Shown here: positions 53,970 through 64,000 of the stretch, in pieces
How the letters are laid out: each line of letters opens with the position of its first letter
Numbering within the stretch: position 1 is the first letter of the stretch
From: Melitaea cinxia
Lineage: Eukaryota; Arthropoda; Insecta; Lepidoptera; Nymphalidae
DNA: 64,000 nt
Assembly: GCF_905220565.1 (NCBI RefSeq)
Contig: NC_059401.1
Span: 4,117,001-4,181,000, forward strand
Reading direction: 5' to 3'
Made by a program: the position numbers and the translations under genes
Notes under the pieces: generated by a model
Database searches by the model: none
Told to the model about the DNA's origin: nothing
Seen by the model: the letters and a program-made list of their open reading frames with translations, nothing else

Positions 53970-55860
53970 ATAGGTCTTTCCCTATGAAATTGCCGTTTTT
54001 AATTGAAAAAGTTAACGCACTTTTTTTTCTATATTTTTATTATTCAAAGCAATTACCCATGAAATCAATGCATTTTTGCCAACGTAGTGGTAACTTATTG
54101 ATAATTATTGCTTTTCTTAAAAAACTCTGCTGGACGGGAGGCGCGCGTTGTCGTGCAGGAGCAGCGGAGCCGAGCGACGTTCGAGCTTCCCCATTATTTT
54201 GTTTAATTCTTAACAGTACACATCTGCAGTACTGTTCAATCCGTTTGGCTGAAGAAGAAGAAGAAGTTGTGAGGAATTACACCAGCGCTAGACCACCAAA
54301 CAGTTACCATCACTTTCTTAGGGGTCATTTTAAATTTAAGACATTGTTTAGGTACTGAACCAGGATCTAACCAACGACGCGCCAACAAGACCCTGCTGCG
54401 ACGTCCGCAGCGGGTCATGGCGAGGAGATTCCGGGAGTAGTCCCCAACGTTGGAGGAGGTCGCACGCATGTGGAGGCAGGCGCAGGACACCCTGTTGCGG
54501 CGGTGGACGGAGGACCTGGCCTCGCCGGTCCCCGGGCAGTGGACGGTGGACGCGATCAGGCTGGTCCTTCAAGGACCCCAGGGGTCCAAGTGGGTGAGGC
54601 GGCGGTTCGGGACGCTGACCTTCCATTTGGTGCAGGTATTTTCCGGCATGGGTGCTTCGGTAACTACCTGCACCAAATCGCGAGACGGGAGGTGACTCCA
54701 GCCTGCCACGAGTGTGGGCCACCAGAAGATACGGCGCTCAACACGCTGGAGGTGTGCGTCACGTGGGAGTCACAGTGGCACGTGCTTTCGGTGGTCCTCG
54801 GACGGGATCTCTCACTGCCGAGCGTCGTAAAAGCCATGCTCGACAGTGAGAGATCATGGCAGGCGGCGGTCTCCTTCTGCGAAGAGGTAATGATGAAGAA
54901 GGAGGCCGCGGAGCGAGCCAGGGAGAATGACGTCTCCGCTGACCCACTCCGGGAAGGAGGAGACGGTTTCCTCCCCCCCCCCCCCCTCGTAATAGTGGGG
55001 TCGCCGGCAGATAGTCGCGGGACTTCGGCCGGCCGGACGATACGAACCCACACGTCTGAGGGGTGGCCTTGTTGTGAGCGAGGCCACCCCACCATTGAGC
55101 CGGGGCCCGGAGGCTTTGTCCGGGCCTACCGCCGGGGCGAGGTGGCGAATGCTAGCGCGACCCCATTTCGCCCCACCCAGGCGGATGACTGCTCACACGT
55201 GGTGGTTTTTAGTCAGTAGGAGTCTGACATAACCCTCTGGCGCCCCCGCGCTGGAGGATATCCATGATGGATTTTCCCCACGTTATAAAAAAGGATCTAA
55301 CCAACTAGCTGAGCGTTTGCGATTGTCGAATAGAATCCATTTTTCATCACAAGTAACAATGCGATTCAATATGCCTTCGTTCGTGTGTCTGTTGAGGAGT
55401 GCAAGGCACGTCTCGACGTGTATTTCGCGCTGGCGTTCATTTAATTCGTGAGGCACCCATTTGTCGAGCTTCTTTACCTTGCCAATTTGACGCCAATGGA
55501 CCACTGTTGTTTTAGTGCTAACTACGAAAGCTGCTGCTAATTCAGCTGTAGTTTGAGAATCATCAGCCTTCACAATTGCCTTTGATTCGTCATTGTCGAC
55601 AAACATTTTCGACCGACCACGCGGTTCATTTCTTATGTCAAAATTTCCGGAACGAAAGCGAGCAAACTAATAACGGGTAGTACAATCGTTAGTAGTGTTC
55701 GCACCGTAAAACTTCGTTGATGTTGCGTGCCGCTTCTGCCACTTTGCTACCACGACGGAACTCATTACTCCATTATCATTCGAATTTTCAACATATCCAT
55801 GATGACGAAAAACGTAAAAATGCGATGTAAACATAACGCTAACCATTAAACGAATGACTT
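53970..55860 (-). mobile_element. mariner element with internal deletion, split by an R1-clade LINE
   Basis: Minus-strand coding pieces: FRRGSKVAEAARNINEV (near 55740-55790, then a frameshift), FRSGNFDIRNEPRGRSK, the open frame 55606-55283 with KKLDKWVPHELNERQ and IVTCDEKWILFDNRKR (first catalytic Asp), and past the LINE, MTPKKVMVTVWW, LLLHDNAR (second Asp) and LPLRWQKCIDFMGN (C terminus). The segment with the third acid is missing. The left terminus is TAGGTCTTTCCCTATGAAAT at about 53971; I could not find the right one. Confidence 0.75.
54376..55292 (+). mobile_element. R1-clade non-LTR retrotransposon, 5'-truncated, with 13-bp target duplication
   Basis: Flanked by GGATCTAACCAAC at 54363-54375 and 55293-55305. 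It covers the end of the RT ORF (RWTEDLASPVPGQWTV, CHECGPPEDTALNTLEVC, DLSLPSVVKAMLDSERSW), broken by several small indels, and the complete 3' UTR with GAGGTGGCGAATGCTAGCGC and TTTTCCCCACGTTAT plus an A tail. A run of C near 54970 is a likely slippage site. Open frames here in other phases are shadows. Confidence 0.85.
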
Positions 55861-55968
55861 ATTATAAAAAAGAAATCTATATTTTTTAAATAAAAATAAT
55901 TTGAAATTCGATTTCTTAGCGATTTTTTTTAGTTTTGAAATAGCCAGGACGACGAAATGGCCTACCTA

Positions 55969-56047
55969 CAGTGAAATTTAGTTATAAGGTCTTTACCTTA
56001 CGTAAAATTTAGTTATAAGGTCTTTACCTTATAACTAAATTTCACTG
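55969..56047. repeat. Small palindromic element with 22-bp perfect inverted ends
   Basis: The two ends (55969-55990 and 56026-56047) are perfect inverted copies starting CAGTGAAATTT. Inside, a block containing TTAGTTATAAGGTCTTTACC occurs twice as a direct repeat. MITE-like or a hairpin-forming remnant; no clear target duplication. Confidence 0.55.
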
Positions 56048-56963
56048 TTGCGACAAGAGCACTGTCAAAATTGAGTGCTAGAAAGATAGATGAATTTTTC
56101 TGCTTCAAATTTCTTTAAAGAACAAATCCGGTTGATGTCTTGAGAATAAACAAATTTCAATCATACAATTGTTCTAAATAACTGACAGATCGCTTTCAGG
56201 GTTAAAAATAAGTATGATTAAAAATTTTGGAAATGTGATGGAAATATAATGAAAATGAATATGCATTATTTATTTTCCAAAAAGTTCTTTAAGTTCGTGA
56301 ATATTAAATTATTACCTTATAATTATTCAGTGGGTTTCAGTAAAACTTGTAACAAGTTAACACCTCGTGTGCTGGGGTAGCCCCCAGCAGTTTATAACAT
56401 AATCAACATAATACGGAACATTCTAGCTAGAAATTAAGTTACAAGCGATTCAACATCTTGATTGTTTCGGAGAATCGTTTAAATTGAGACTATTTACAAT
56501 GTTAGATTTGAAAATCGAAATGTTTTATGTGATTTGATACTTGTGATTGCTTCCTGTTTATTTTTTAATGAGTTATTTAGTAAGTAATAAAGTTATGTAT
56601 TTGTTCTTATCAATGCTTAAAAACTTTTAAAAGAATTATTTAATACATTTTATTTAATTTTACTAACTAGATTTTTCTATTGGCCCAAGAGGTTTTAACG
56701 AACAGACCTTCGTCATTTAGTAAAACCTAAAAGTTTTTCTGTGTATGCTTCTAATTCCCGGAAAAAACATTCCTCAATGTGAATTTTGGGTTACGGTGAT
56801 TTTGGAAGATATTGAGTAAAAAAATGTTGTATATTATACATTATTATTTTTTTTTTACATATTTTCTTTTGAATACTATAAGAAATCACGATATCTTTTG
56901 CTATACACCTAGTGGCGGTTGGAAACCCCTATCAAACTTAAACTATAAGCAATATAATATATA
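56048..56963. other. Stretch with no recognised feature
   Basis: AT-rich; short open frames (for example 56812-57036) are not supported as genes. Confidence 0.4.
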
Positions 56964-57214
56964 TACTAGCTGTGCCCGCGACTTCGTCCGCGTTGAATTT
57001 AACGAAAAAGTTATTGTTCAGTTCACCGAGTTATAAAATAAAATAAAAAATCTATAATAAAAGTAGTTACTCCTTACTACATCAGCTAACAGACAGACAG
57101 ACAAAAATTGTAAAAAAATATATTTAGGTATACCTATGTACCGTGTGTATCCATATGCATTTCGTAAAAAGCGGTTGTTTTAATATTACAAACACATTCA
57201 AATTTTATTTATTT
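56964..57214 (-). mobile_element. Non-autonomous Helitron-like element, 3' part
   Basis: On the plus strand it starts ACTAGCTGTGCCCGCGACTT and CGTCCGCGTTGAATTTAACG, the reverse complement of the 3' end at 11095. It runs to TAATATTACAAACACATTC and AAATTTTATTTATTTG. Same family as 8912-11095. Confidence 0.6.
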
Positions 57215-57216
57215 GT

Positions 57217-57560
57217 TAACCGACTTCAAAAAGGAGGAGTTTACTCAATTCTACTATATATATTTATTTGCTTTACTTATAATATATTATATAAATATAT
57301 TTTTAATGAATGTTCGGGGATAACTTCGTCATTTATGAACCGACTTTGCAAATTATTTTTTGTTGGAAAGGAGATATCCCAAGAGTGAAACTATGATAAG
57401 AAAACCAGGATCTGATGATGGAATCCTCTAGAAATCGAGGGCAACCCTCGAAAATCGTAGTGACGACTAGCGCGTTTGTTAATTTTATCGTCAACTTACG
57501 TGTTATTACTTGTCGATGTAATTGAAGTCGATTTTTTTTTCGTTTGCGAGCAAATACCTT
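57217..57560 (+). repeat. AACCGACTTC...GAAGTCG element, shortened
   Basis: AACCGACTTCAAAAAGGAGG to ATTGAAGTCGATTTTTTT and CGTTTGCGAGCAAATACC; the middle is deleted. The 57572-57760 stretch beyond it has a tRNA-B-box-like GTTCGATTCTC on the minus strand (near 57685) and may be another SINE scrap. Confidence 0.55.
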
Positions 57561-57823
57561 TAAGTACATAGATGTATATATAATGGCGCCTGGGTGCAAT
57601 TAAGACCGTGGCGCACTATTAATGAAAAAAAAAAAATATACTGCAGATTTGTATATGTGCGAATATTCATCCCAATCGAGAATCGAACACGCAGCCCCCG
57701 GTATTAAGGCATATATATAGCATAAGGCTATACAGCACACACATCAATACGCGACAGCGGTAGTTTTTTTGATTCCGTGTCATTTTATCGTACATAATTT
57801 ATTTAATATCACAAATCACTACA

Positions 57824-58532
57824 TAGTATAAAACAAAGTCGCTTTTTCTGTCCCTGCACATGTATGTACGCTTAAATCTTTAAAACTACGCAACGGATTT
57901 TGATGCGGTTTTTTTTAATAGATAGAATGATTCAAGAGGAAGGTTTATATGTATAATAACATCCATCAAATAGTGGAAAATACTGTTATTTTTGAGTTTT
58001 CTAATGTTATGTCGTAAATTATTATTATTTTTTCGCTTAAATTGCAAACGCAGGCTGAACCCTACGAGATTTATCAAAATAATGTACTAAGTATTATACA
58101 CATTAAAAAGGTCTACAGAAAACTCCGCGATGGTATATACCTATCTCTTATGGATATCCCACAATAACATTTTTTTGTCATTTACTTTTTACGACAAATA
58201 ATGGCTAATTTTCGAAGCGATTTTAACCAATACAGCATTAATCCTTATCCAATTAAATACCTTAAATATGTTTTTTATTTAATATAGATCTATATGGCCT
58301 TTTACAGCATATGATTTAAATGAATATTTTCGAAGATATTACAGATTTAAAAATCGCGGTATGTAGCGTTTGCGGCGGTTCCAGCCGGCTTTTACTCAAA
58401 GTTAACGCGTGCGGGCCACGGGCAGTAATGAATAAATCAAAACTACTGGATCGATTTTAATCATTTTTTCAGTGAATGACATAGGCTATAATTATATTTT
58501 ATACCCGTGCGAAGCCGGAGCGGGTCGCTAGT
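57824..58532 (+). mobile_element. Non-autonomous Helitron-like element
   Basis: TACATAGTATAAAACAAAGT start, ACGCAACGGATTTTGATGCG inside, and GTGCGAAGCCGGAGCGGGTC then GCTAG followed by T at the end. Same family as 6040-6480. Confidence 0.55.
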
Positions 58533-59094
58533 AATATATATAATAGACAGTTTTCAGGTTGATCTACAGCAGGCATGTACATAAACGTTTAATCTTTGTT
58601 ATATTAGTACAGTGAGCTGAACGTAGTCGAATTTCGTAGCTTGTTTTATTTAACAAGGGGCTGTTATCCCACGGGAGCAATATAACAATTTTATCAAGTT
58701 AGCGTCGTGCCAAAGCTAATATTAGCAAAAAAAAAACTTCAAGTGATTTACAACATTAATCCACACGTTCAGGACCCAGCAAATTGGGTAACTTACCGAT
58801 ATAAATATTCGAACAACATTTATATTGGTTATGTATTCTTATCGCGTTCGGGCTTAGGTTACATTTCATCGGTAAGACACTTGGATCGTACTAAATCATG
58901 CCCTCAAACTAACCCCATTATTGACTGAATACGTGCCTACAAAATGCGTACAATTAAATAGACATTAGTAGGTAGAACATATATATTCGAATCGAGTACC
59001 TCATCTTTTTTAATTCGGTTAAAAATAAGGTTTTACATGCACTTTTAAATCATAATATTAAAAAAAATTAGATATAATAGTCGGTTGTTAGCAA
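58533..59094. other. Stretch with one unrecognised open frame
   Basis: An open frame at 58707-58928 (73 aa, includes DPANWVTYRYKYSNN) has no domain I recognise. Rest AT-rich. Confidence 0.35.
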
Positions 59095-59432
59095 TAACAT
59101 AAGCATTAAGTTGCTTACCTTAGGAAAAGACGCCTGTGTGTGAATATTATAAGATTTATTTATTTATTTACTTATAATTCTAAAAGTGTTTTTTAAAAGT
59201 GTTTTAGAAGGACATTTTCAAGGGAGACGATATTATACCTAACTCAATCAATATATTTTTAAATACAAAAGAAAACAAGACAAGAATAAAAATGTTTTAC
59301 ACTAGCTACTAATAATATTTAAGACAAACATAAACATATACATTTATTCCTAGACTCGGGGCGGGAATCCAACCCACAACCCTCGGAGCATTAAGCAAGG
59401 TTACAAACTACGCCAACGGGCTAGTCGTCACA
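59095..59432 (-). repeat. tRNA-derived SINE (family T)
   Basis: Minus-strand CTAGCCCGTTGGCGTAGTTT and GGGTTGGATTCCC (B box altered), plus a separate AAGTTGCTTACCTTAGGAAA block at its left edge. Confidence 0.55.
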
Positions 59433-59479
59433 AAAGTGCAACAATCAATCGTGTAATACACTAGATTATTATTTCCTAC

Positions 59480-59787
59480 TAGCTGACCCGGCGAACTTCG
59501 TATCGCCTAACAGTCGATTCTTTAATTTTTTATTTTTTTAAGTTAATAAGTCAACAATTACATTAAGTCAAAAATTAAAAAATTATAAAACTCACAAAAT
59601 TCTTTTAATAGTCACTAAAAAATCACAATGAAAAAAAAATTTTTTTTTTTAGAATTTTTCTCTCCATAAGAACCACCCTCGTACTTCAAGGAATATTTTA
59701 AAAAAAGAATTAGCGAAATCGGTCCAACCGTTCTCGAGTTTTGCGCTTAGCAACACATTCAATGACTCATTTTTATATTATAGATAA
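59480..59787. repeat. Interspersed repeat beginning CTAGCTG
   Basis: CTAGCTGACCCGGCGAACTT, AACCACCCTCGTACTTCAAG, AGCGAAATCGGTCCAACCGT, TCTCGAGTTTTGCGCTTAGC. Related to 7785-7985. Confidence 0.5.
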
Positions 59788-60290
59788 ACAAATCCTTAAA
59801 CTTAGAATGAGTGTTCAACGTGTGTACACATAAATATTTTATTAAAAATAATTTCATGTTTATTCACAAATAAATAACGCCGCGTAACTTCGTATAGTCA
59901 CAAGTCATAAATCAAATAAGTTTTGAAGGCACGTAGCGAGAGTTCTTACCGAGCTACGATGTGGCTTACATTTGGACTACATTCACTCGTAACGGATATT
60001 ACCACTTGTTGTTTAACTTATTCGATACAAGCATAAAATTTTATTGTGTGTTTTTTTCTTTGGAAAACAGAAATGAAATTTATAATTTAATTATAACTTT
60101 GTGATTTCAAATTATTTGAAATGAAATATTCAGTCAAACTGTACCTTATTTGTACTAAAACTTATATATATGACAAATTTCAAAACCTATAATGAAATTG
60201 CGTACGTGTGTTTTTCAATAGTTTTTTTTTTCTAGTTGTTAAAACAACCGTTAGGTACTTTTTTACTAATTATCAAATAATTATGTTTTT

Positions 60291-60601
60291 CGCGTTGGCG
60301 CAACGGTCACAGCCATGAATTGTACCTGTTGCGCTGACAAACATTTGTATTGGCCATACAGGTGTTTGCCGTGGTCTGGGTGTTTGTGCAGTCCTTGTGG
60401 GTCTCCCCACCGTGCCTCGGAGAGCACGTTAAGCTGTCGGTCCCGGTTGTTATCATGTACACCTGATAGCGATCGTTACTCATAGTAGGGAATATATCCG
60501 CCAACACGCATTGGAGCAGCGTGGTGGATTAAGCTCTGATCCTTCTCCTACATGGGGAAAGAGGCCTATGCCCAGTAGTGGAATATTACAGGCTGAAGCG
60601 T
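60291..60601 (+). repeat. tRNA-derived SINE (family S) lacking the B box
   Basis: Head GCGTTGGCGCAACGGTCACA and CTGTTGCGCT joins directly to GACAAACATTTGTATTGGCC; the roughly 30 bp that carry the B box in 14284-14637 are missing. The body and the GTAGTGGAATATTACAGGCT tail are intact. Confidence 0.7.
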
Positions 60602-60976
60602 ATGTTTTTAAAATACACACATAGTAGTAGTTTGTTTATAAGTTAAGCAACTTAATGACTGTTTTACAGTCACACAGGAGTGATTCAAGTTTTTTGAATA
60701 TAAATAAGCATAATAAATATATAAATATTAGAACCTGGTTCGAACTTATAACTCTGGTGGAGAGAAGTGTCACTGCCCACTGTACCAGCGAGCTCGTTAA
60801 ATTATCCTACGTTTGGGTGTCGCATAATGGGTATACCTAATATCCTTTGCAGAGCACGCAGACCTGTCAATCTCGGCGGCTACCCTATTAAATTACATTA
60901 TTATATTATATTATCAAATGTATAATTTTAAATGGGGAATACTCATTTTCCCTTAAGCTTTGGTTAATAATTGTAT

Positions 60977-61422
60977 TTGCTCACAAACGAAAAAAAACCG
61001 ACTTCAATTACATTGACAAGTAATACAATATAGGTAGACGAAAAAATAGTCAAATAAATACGCGTTATCAAAGATAACTCAAAAAGTTTTTATCAGATCT
61101 CGTAAAAATTTAAATGTGACCACATGATAAACACCAGCTTTCGACGAAAGTAACAATCATCAAAATCGGTGTACCCAGTAAAAAGTTATGCGGTATAATA
61201 ATACGTAGGTCGACGAAAAAATAGTCAAGTTAAAACGCATAATTAGATAATTATAACTCGAAAAGTAGTTGTTAGATCTCAAATAAATTTAAATGGGACC
61301 AAATGACATATATCACCTTTCGAATAAATTTTTTTTGTAAAAATCGGTCCACTCCTTTAAAAGTTCTGAAGTAACAAATATAAAAAAGTACCTCCTCCTT
61401 TTTTGGAAGTCGGTTAAGAAGA
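60977..61422 (-). repeat. AACCGACTTC...GAAGTCGGTT element
   Basis: Minus-strand copy bounded by AAAAAACCGACTTCAATTAC on its left and TTTTTTGGAAGTCGGTTAAG on its right in plus-strand reading. Confidence 0.65.
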
Positions 61423-61767
61423 AGATTATTTTGGACTTCTAAGGACTCAAAGATATAATTAAGTTTTTTTTTATTTTTTATTTTAAACGATCTTAAGGAA
61501 AAAATAAAGTCCTTTAATTTAATTTCACCACAAAGACTTCATTTTTTTATATAGTTGTCGTATAATTTTAAAATACAATTTGGTTTATATTCATTTATTC
61601 TAAAAGTTTTTTTTTTGAATTTGGTTGTAGATAGGACCGTCTTTGATATACTAATAGTTTAATTATTATTATTAAAATGACCTAGGAATATTTCTATAAT
61701 GTTATATTTAATAATTACCTTTTTGTTTTTGTATGCGTGATGTGGGTCTTGAGACGAATTTGGAACA

Positions 61768-61892
61768 AACCAACCCGCCTGCCCAGCTTGGTGACTATGG
61801 GCAACACACATGGGTTCACGTCATTTTTGGCTCGAACTTGCGGAGGCCTATGTCCAACAGTGGACTGCAATAGGCTGAAATGATGATGATGA
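61768..61892 (-). repeat. Family R unit, 5'-truncated
   Basis: AACCCGCCTGCCCAGCTTGG, GGTTCACGTCATTTTTGGCT, GTCCAACAGTGGACTGCAAT, AGGCTGAAATGATGATGATG. The tail is the clearest TGATG repeat in the window. Confidence 0.7.
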
Positions 61893-61989
61893 TGAATGCC
61901 TGCATGACTATTAGTTCCATGAGCCATAGTCTCACGCCTAAATTGCTTAGTCAAGTATAGGAGCTCAGAAAATTTATCAGATAGTTATA

Positions 61990-62175
61990 TAGTTAACACT
62001 TAACGCCCCCCACTGGGATTGATTCCTGCGACGGGCGTTCGGAAACACACAATATCAAGCATAAACGCCCAGACTACAGCAAACGTCTGAATGGCCAATA
62101 CAAATGTTTGTCATCTGCGTGTATCCAAGACTGCCAGTGCAACAGTCTCAAAACAATGCCGTTGACTGTTACGCT
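61990..62175 (-). repeat. tRNA-derived SINE (family S), degenerate head part
   Basis: AATGGCCAATACAAATGTTT, ATCTGCGTGTATCCAAGACT, AACAATGCCGTTGACTGTTA in plus reading correspond to the family S head on the minus strand. Confidence 0.5.
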
Positions 62176-62944
62176 AAAGCGTCATCAAAAATTTCCTTGA
62201 AAAGTTTAGAAGTTTTCAAATCTAGTTTAGAACAAAAGCAGAAAACGATAAAAACAATGAAATTTACGAATTATATAAAACCTTTCGAAACAACCCTAAT
62301 ACAAAAAATAATGTACATGAAACAAGAGATTTTGTCGTGTTTCGTAAAATAAAGTTATATTTTTTTTAGATCTGTGTATTTACGTAAAAGTTATCAAAGA
62401 AAATATTATTAAGATATAAATCTTTTAAGATCAAAAAAGATATTTCTTTTTTTTTTTATTAATCTAATGTAATGTAGCGTATAAGCGTTTTCGCTTGTAC
62501 TACAATGTGGAACTCAGTGGAACTGTGAAATTTAGTAAGTATTTAGATACAGTACAGTACAGTTAGTATATGTGAGAAAGTGGATGTTTTTAATGATAAA
62601 ATATCCTGCCTTCAAAAAAGTTGTCTTGGGATTGCTGAGGGATTAATTACTTATAAGTGATTTTTGTATTTGCTGTTTATGTTTGTTTTTTAACTTACTA
62701 AATCTATTTTTAATTATACTCATCTGTATTTCAATTTGAAGATATAATATTTTAATAATACTAGTGTTACATTTTTTTGTGCATGTTGTGACAACTTAAA
62801 ATGTTGCGTATTTAAGCTTAATTGTAGTACATAGTTTTTATGTGAAAATTATAATGTAGCAACTACTGTTTGTCCAAATGAAATAAATAAATAAATAAAT
62901 ACATATTTAAATGTGTTAACTATATGATTAAATTGACGATCGCT

Positions 62945-63232
62945 CTGTTGTAATGGTGCGTGTGCCGTATTGGCGGTGCATAAACACCAGCGGTCACAGT
63001 TTCAATTCAAACTCCGAGTGGATATTTGTGTTAAGCATATATTAATTTTCGGTCTGGTTGTCGTTTTTGTGGGTTTCCTCATTGTACCTTGAAGAGCACG
63101 TTAAGTTTTCCCAAATAATATCATATACACCTTGGGATAAGCCTATGAACCCGCAGTGGCATATATTAAGTTCCGATCATTTTCTTTTACGGTGAAAAAA
63201 GGCCTATGCCCAGAAGTGGGATCTTTCTCTCT
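62945..63232 (+). repeat. tRNA-derived SINE (family S), diverged
   Basis: Body blocks GTTTTTGTGGGTTTCCTCAT, GAAGAGCACGTTAAG, ATCATATACACCT and GGCCTATGCCCAGAAGTGGG. The head is strongly altered (GGTCACAGTTTCAATTCAAA in place of the B box). Confidence 0.55.
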
Positions 63233-63539
63233 GAATCGTGGTCATGATCGTGATTTATGTTATACGCCATATGTTTTAAATAGTAAAATAATCTGTAAAT
63301 ACCAAAAAAGCTATAAAAACAAAGACCATGACAAATATTTGTAGAGTATATTGCAGGAATCTCATCGCTGGTGCGTTTTCACAAAAAAAAAAAGCTAAAA
63401 TGTTAATTTTATATCCGTAGTACATCACGTTAATAAATAATGAACGAAAAATAATATCCTTATTTCCAAAGCTAAAATATTTCAATGAATTCAAGTTTTA
63501 ATATAAAATATTTTTACGACCGCCACTGTTACAAAATTT

Positions 63540-64000
63540 TCCCCCGAAACATTCTGGAGGCGTTCAGAAAACCACTACAAAGATTAAATTGGTCGGAGGG
63601 ACGCTAACCGCGACGCTCTTTGTAAAATTCCTTCGGCTGTCAAAGACGAAGTTTCCTTGTAACGCTTGAAATATTATAATAACCGTTTAAATTTGTCTAA
63701 GTATACCTTTCATATTTTACGCTTTTTAACTAGAGCAACTGTATTTTCGTATTGGGTATTACATCTTCTACTTCACAACACGCAATTCCGTTGGGTGATA
63801 GATTATCTCATAGTAAGAGAACTATGTCTAGCAATAAAAAATTCCACAGTATTTATTATAAGCGTTACAATCTGTCTAAAACCACGAGAGAGGTCTTGTA
63901 TTGAAGCAATCCTTAAGTGGGTGGTACTATCGCTAGTTCAAACGTCAGTAAAAAACTTTATCGTAGGTATTATTTACGGTAGCAATCTTCGCTTGTGAAA
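63540..64000. other. Window end; unrecognised open frame
   Basis: A 110-aa open frame (63666-63998) has hydrophobic stretches (FSYWVLHLLL, STVFIISVTICL) but no family I recognise. It begins next to a GC-richer patch (63540-63640, CGGAGGGACGCTAACCGCGA). Could be chance, an exon fragment or a transposon remnant. Confidence 0.3.

Noticed and set aside
54470..55219. 249-aa plus-strand open frame
   Set aside because: Mixed-frame reading through the second R1-clade copy; only parts match the LINE protein, the end runs through 3' UTR.

Overview
This is a piece of an insect nuclear chromosome, almost certainly from a butterfly or moth. It is AT-rich, its genes have short GT..AG-spliced exons, and it is dense in repeat types I recognise as typical of Lepidoptera: tRNA-headed SINEs, a ~335-bp unit ending in a TGATGATG tail, Helitron-like ends finishing in CTAG-T, AACCGACTTC/GAAGTCGGTT elements, and R1-clade LINE tails. 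Apart from the genes below, nearly all recognisable sequence is transposon-derived.

Layout. (1) 663-2021: the last three exons of a NRF-6-like (nose resistant to fluoxetine) membrane acyltransferase; the rest lies left of the window. (2) 5168-15044: a complete nine-exon MFS sugar transporter of the facilitated trehalose transporter (Tret1-like) type, 475 aa, with introns full of nested transposons. (3) 17750-37092: a tandem array of three apparently intact insect gustatory receptor genes (409, 407 and 398 aa). All have five exons and the same intron phases (1, 0, 0, 1). A decayed fourth first exon follows at 37858. The third receptor carries in intron 3 a complete pogo/Tigger-type transposon (32141-35305) with an open 712-aa transposase, plus a tRNA-like cloverleaf. 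(4) 38 kb to the end: no confident host gene. This part holds LINE and mariner remnants, Helitron-like copies, SINEs, foldback elements and, most notably, a Transib transposon (47471-50828).

The most interesting item is the Transib. It belongs to the superfamily from which the RAG1 recombinase of vertebrate V(D)J recombination is thought to derive. Both ends start with the exact RSS heptamer CACAGTG. Both then have a 22-bp spacer and a nonamer-like TCAAAAATA/TCAAAAATC. The element is flanked by a GC-rich 5-bp near-duplication (CGCTG/CGCTA) and sits inside a tRNA-derived SINE. Its transposase is frameshifted, but residues alignable to all three catalytic acids remain.

Other layered insertions can be dated relative to each other: a piggyBac-like element inside a SINE-like unit inside a Helitron-like element (8.9-11.1 kb); an R1-clade LINE inside a mariner with a 13-bp target duplication (54-55.9 kb); and two short R1-tail elements that begin at the same base and carry their own target duplications.

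Limits: the calls rest on reading the sequence, with no database search. Exon joins are supported by reading frame, splice signals and, for the receptors, mutual comparison. Repeat boundaries are approximate unless a target duplication is given.
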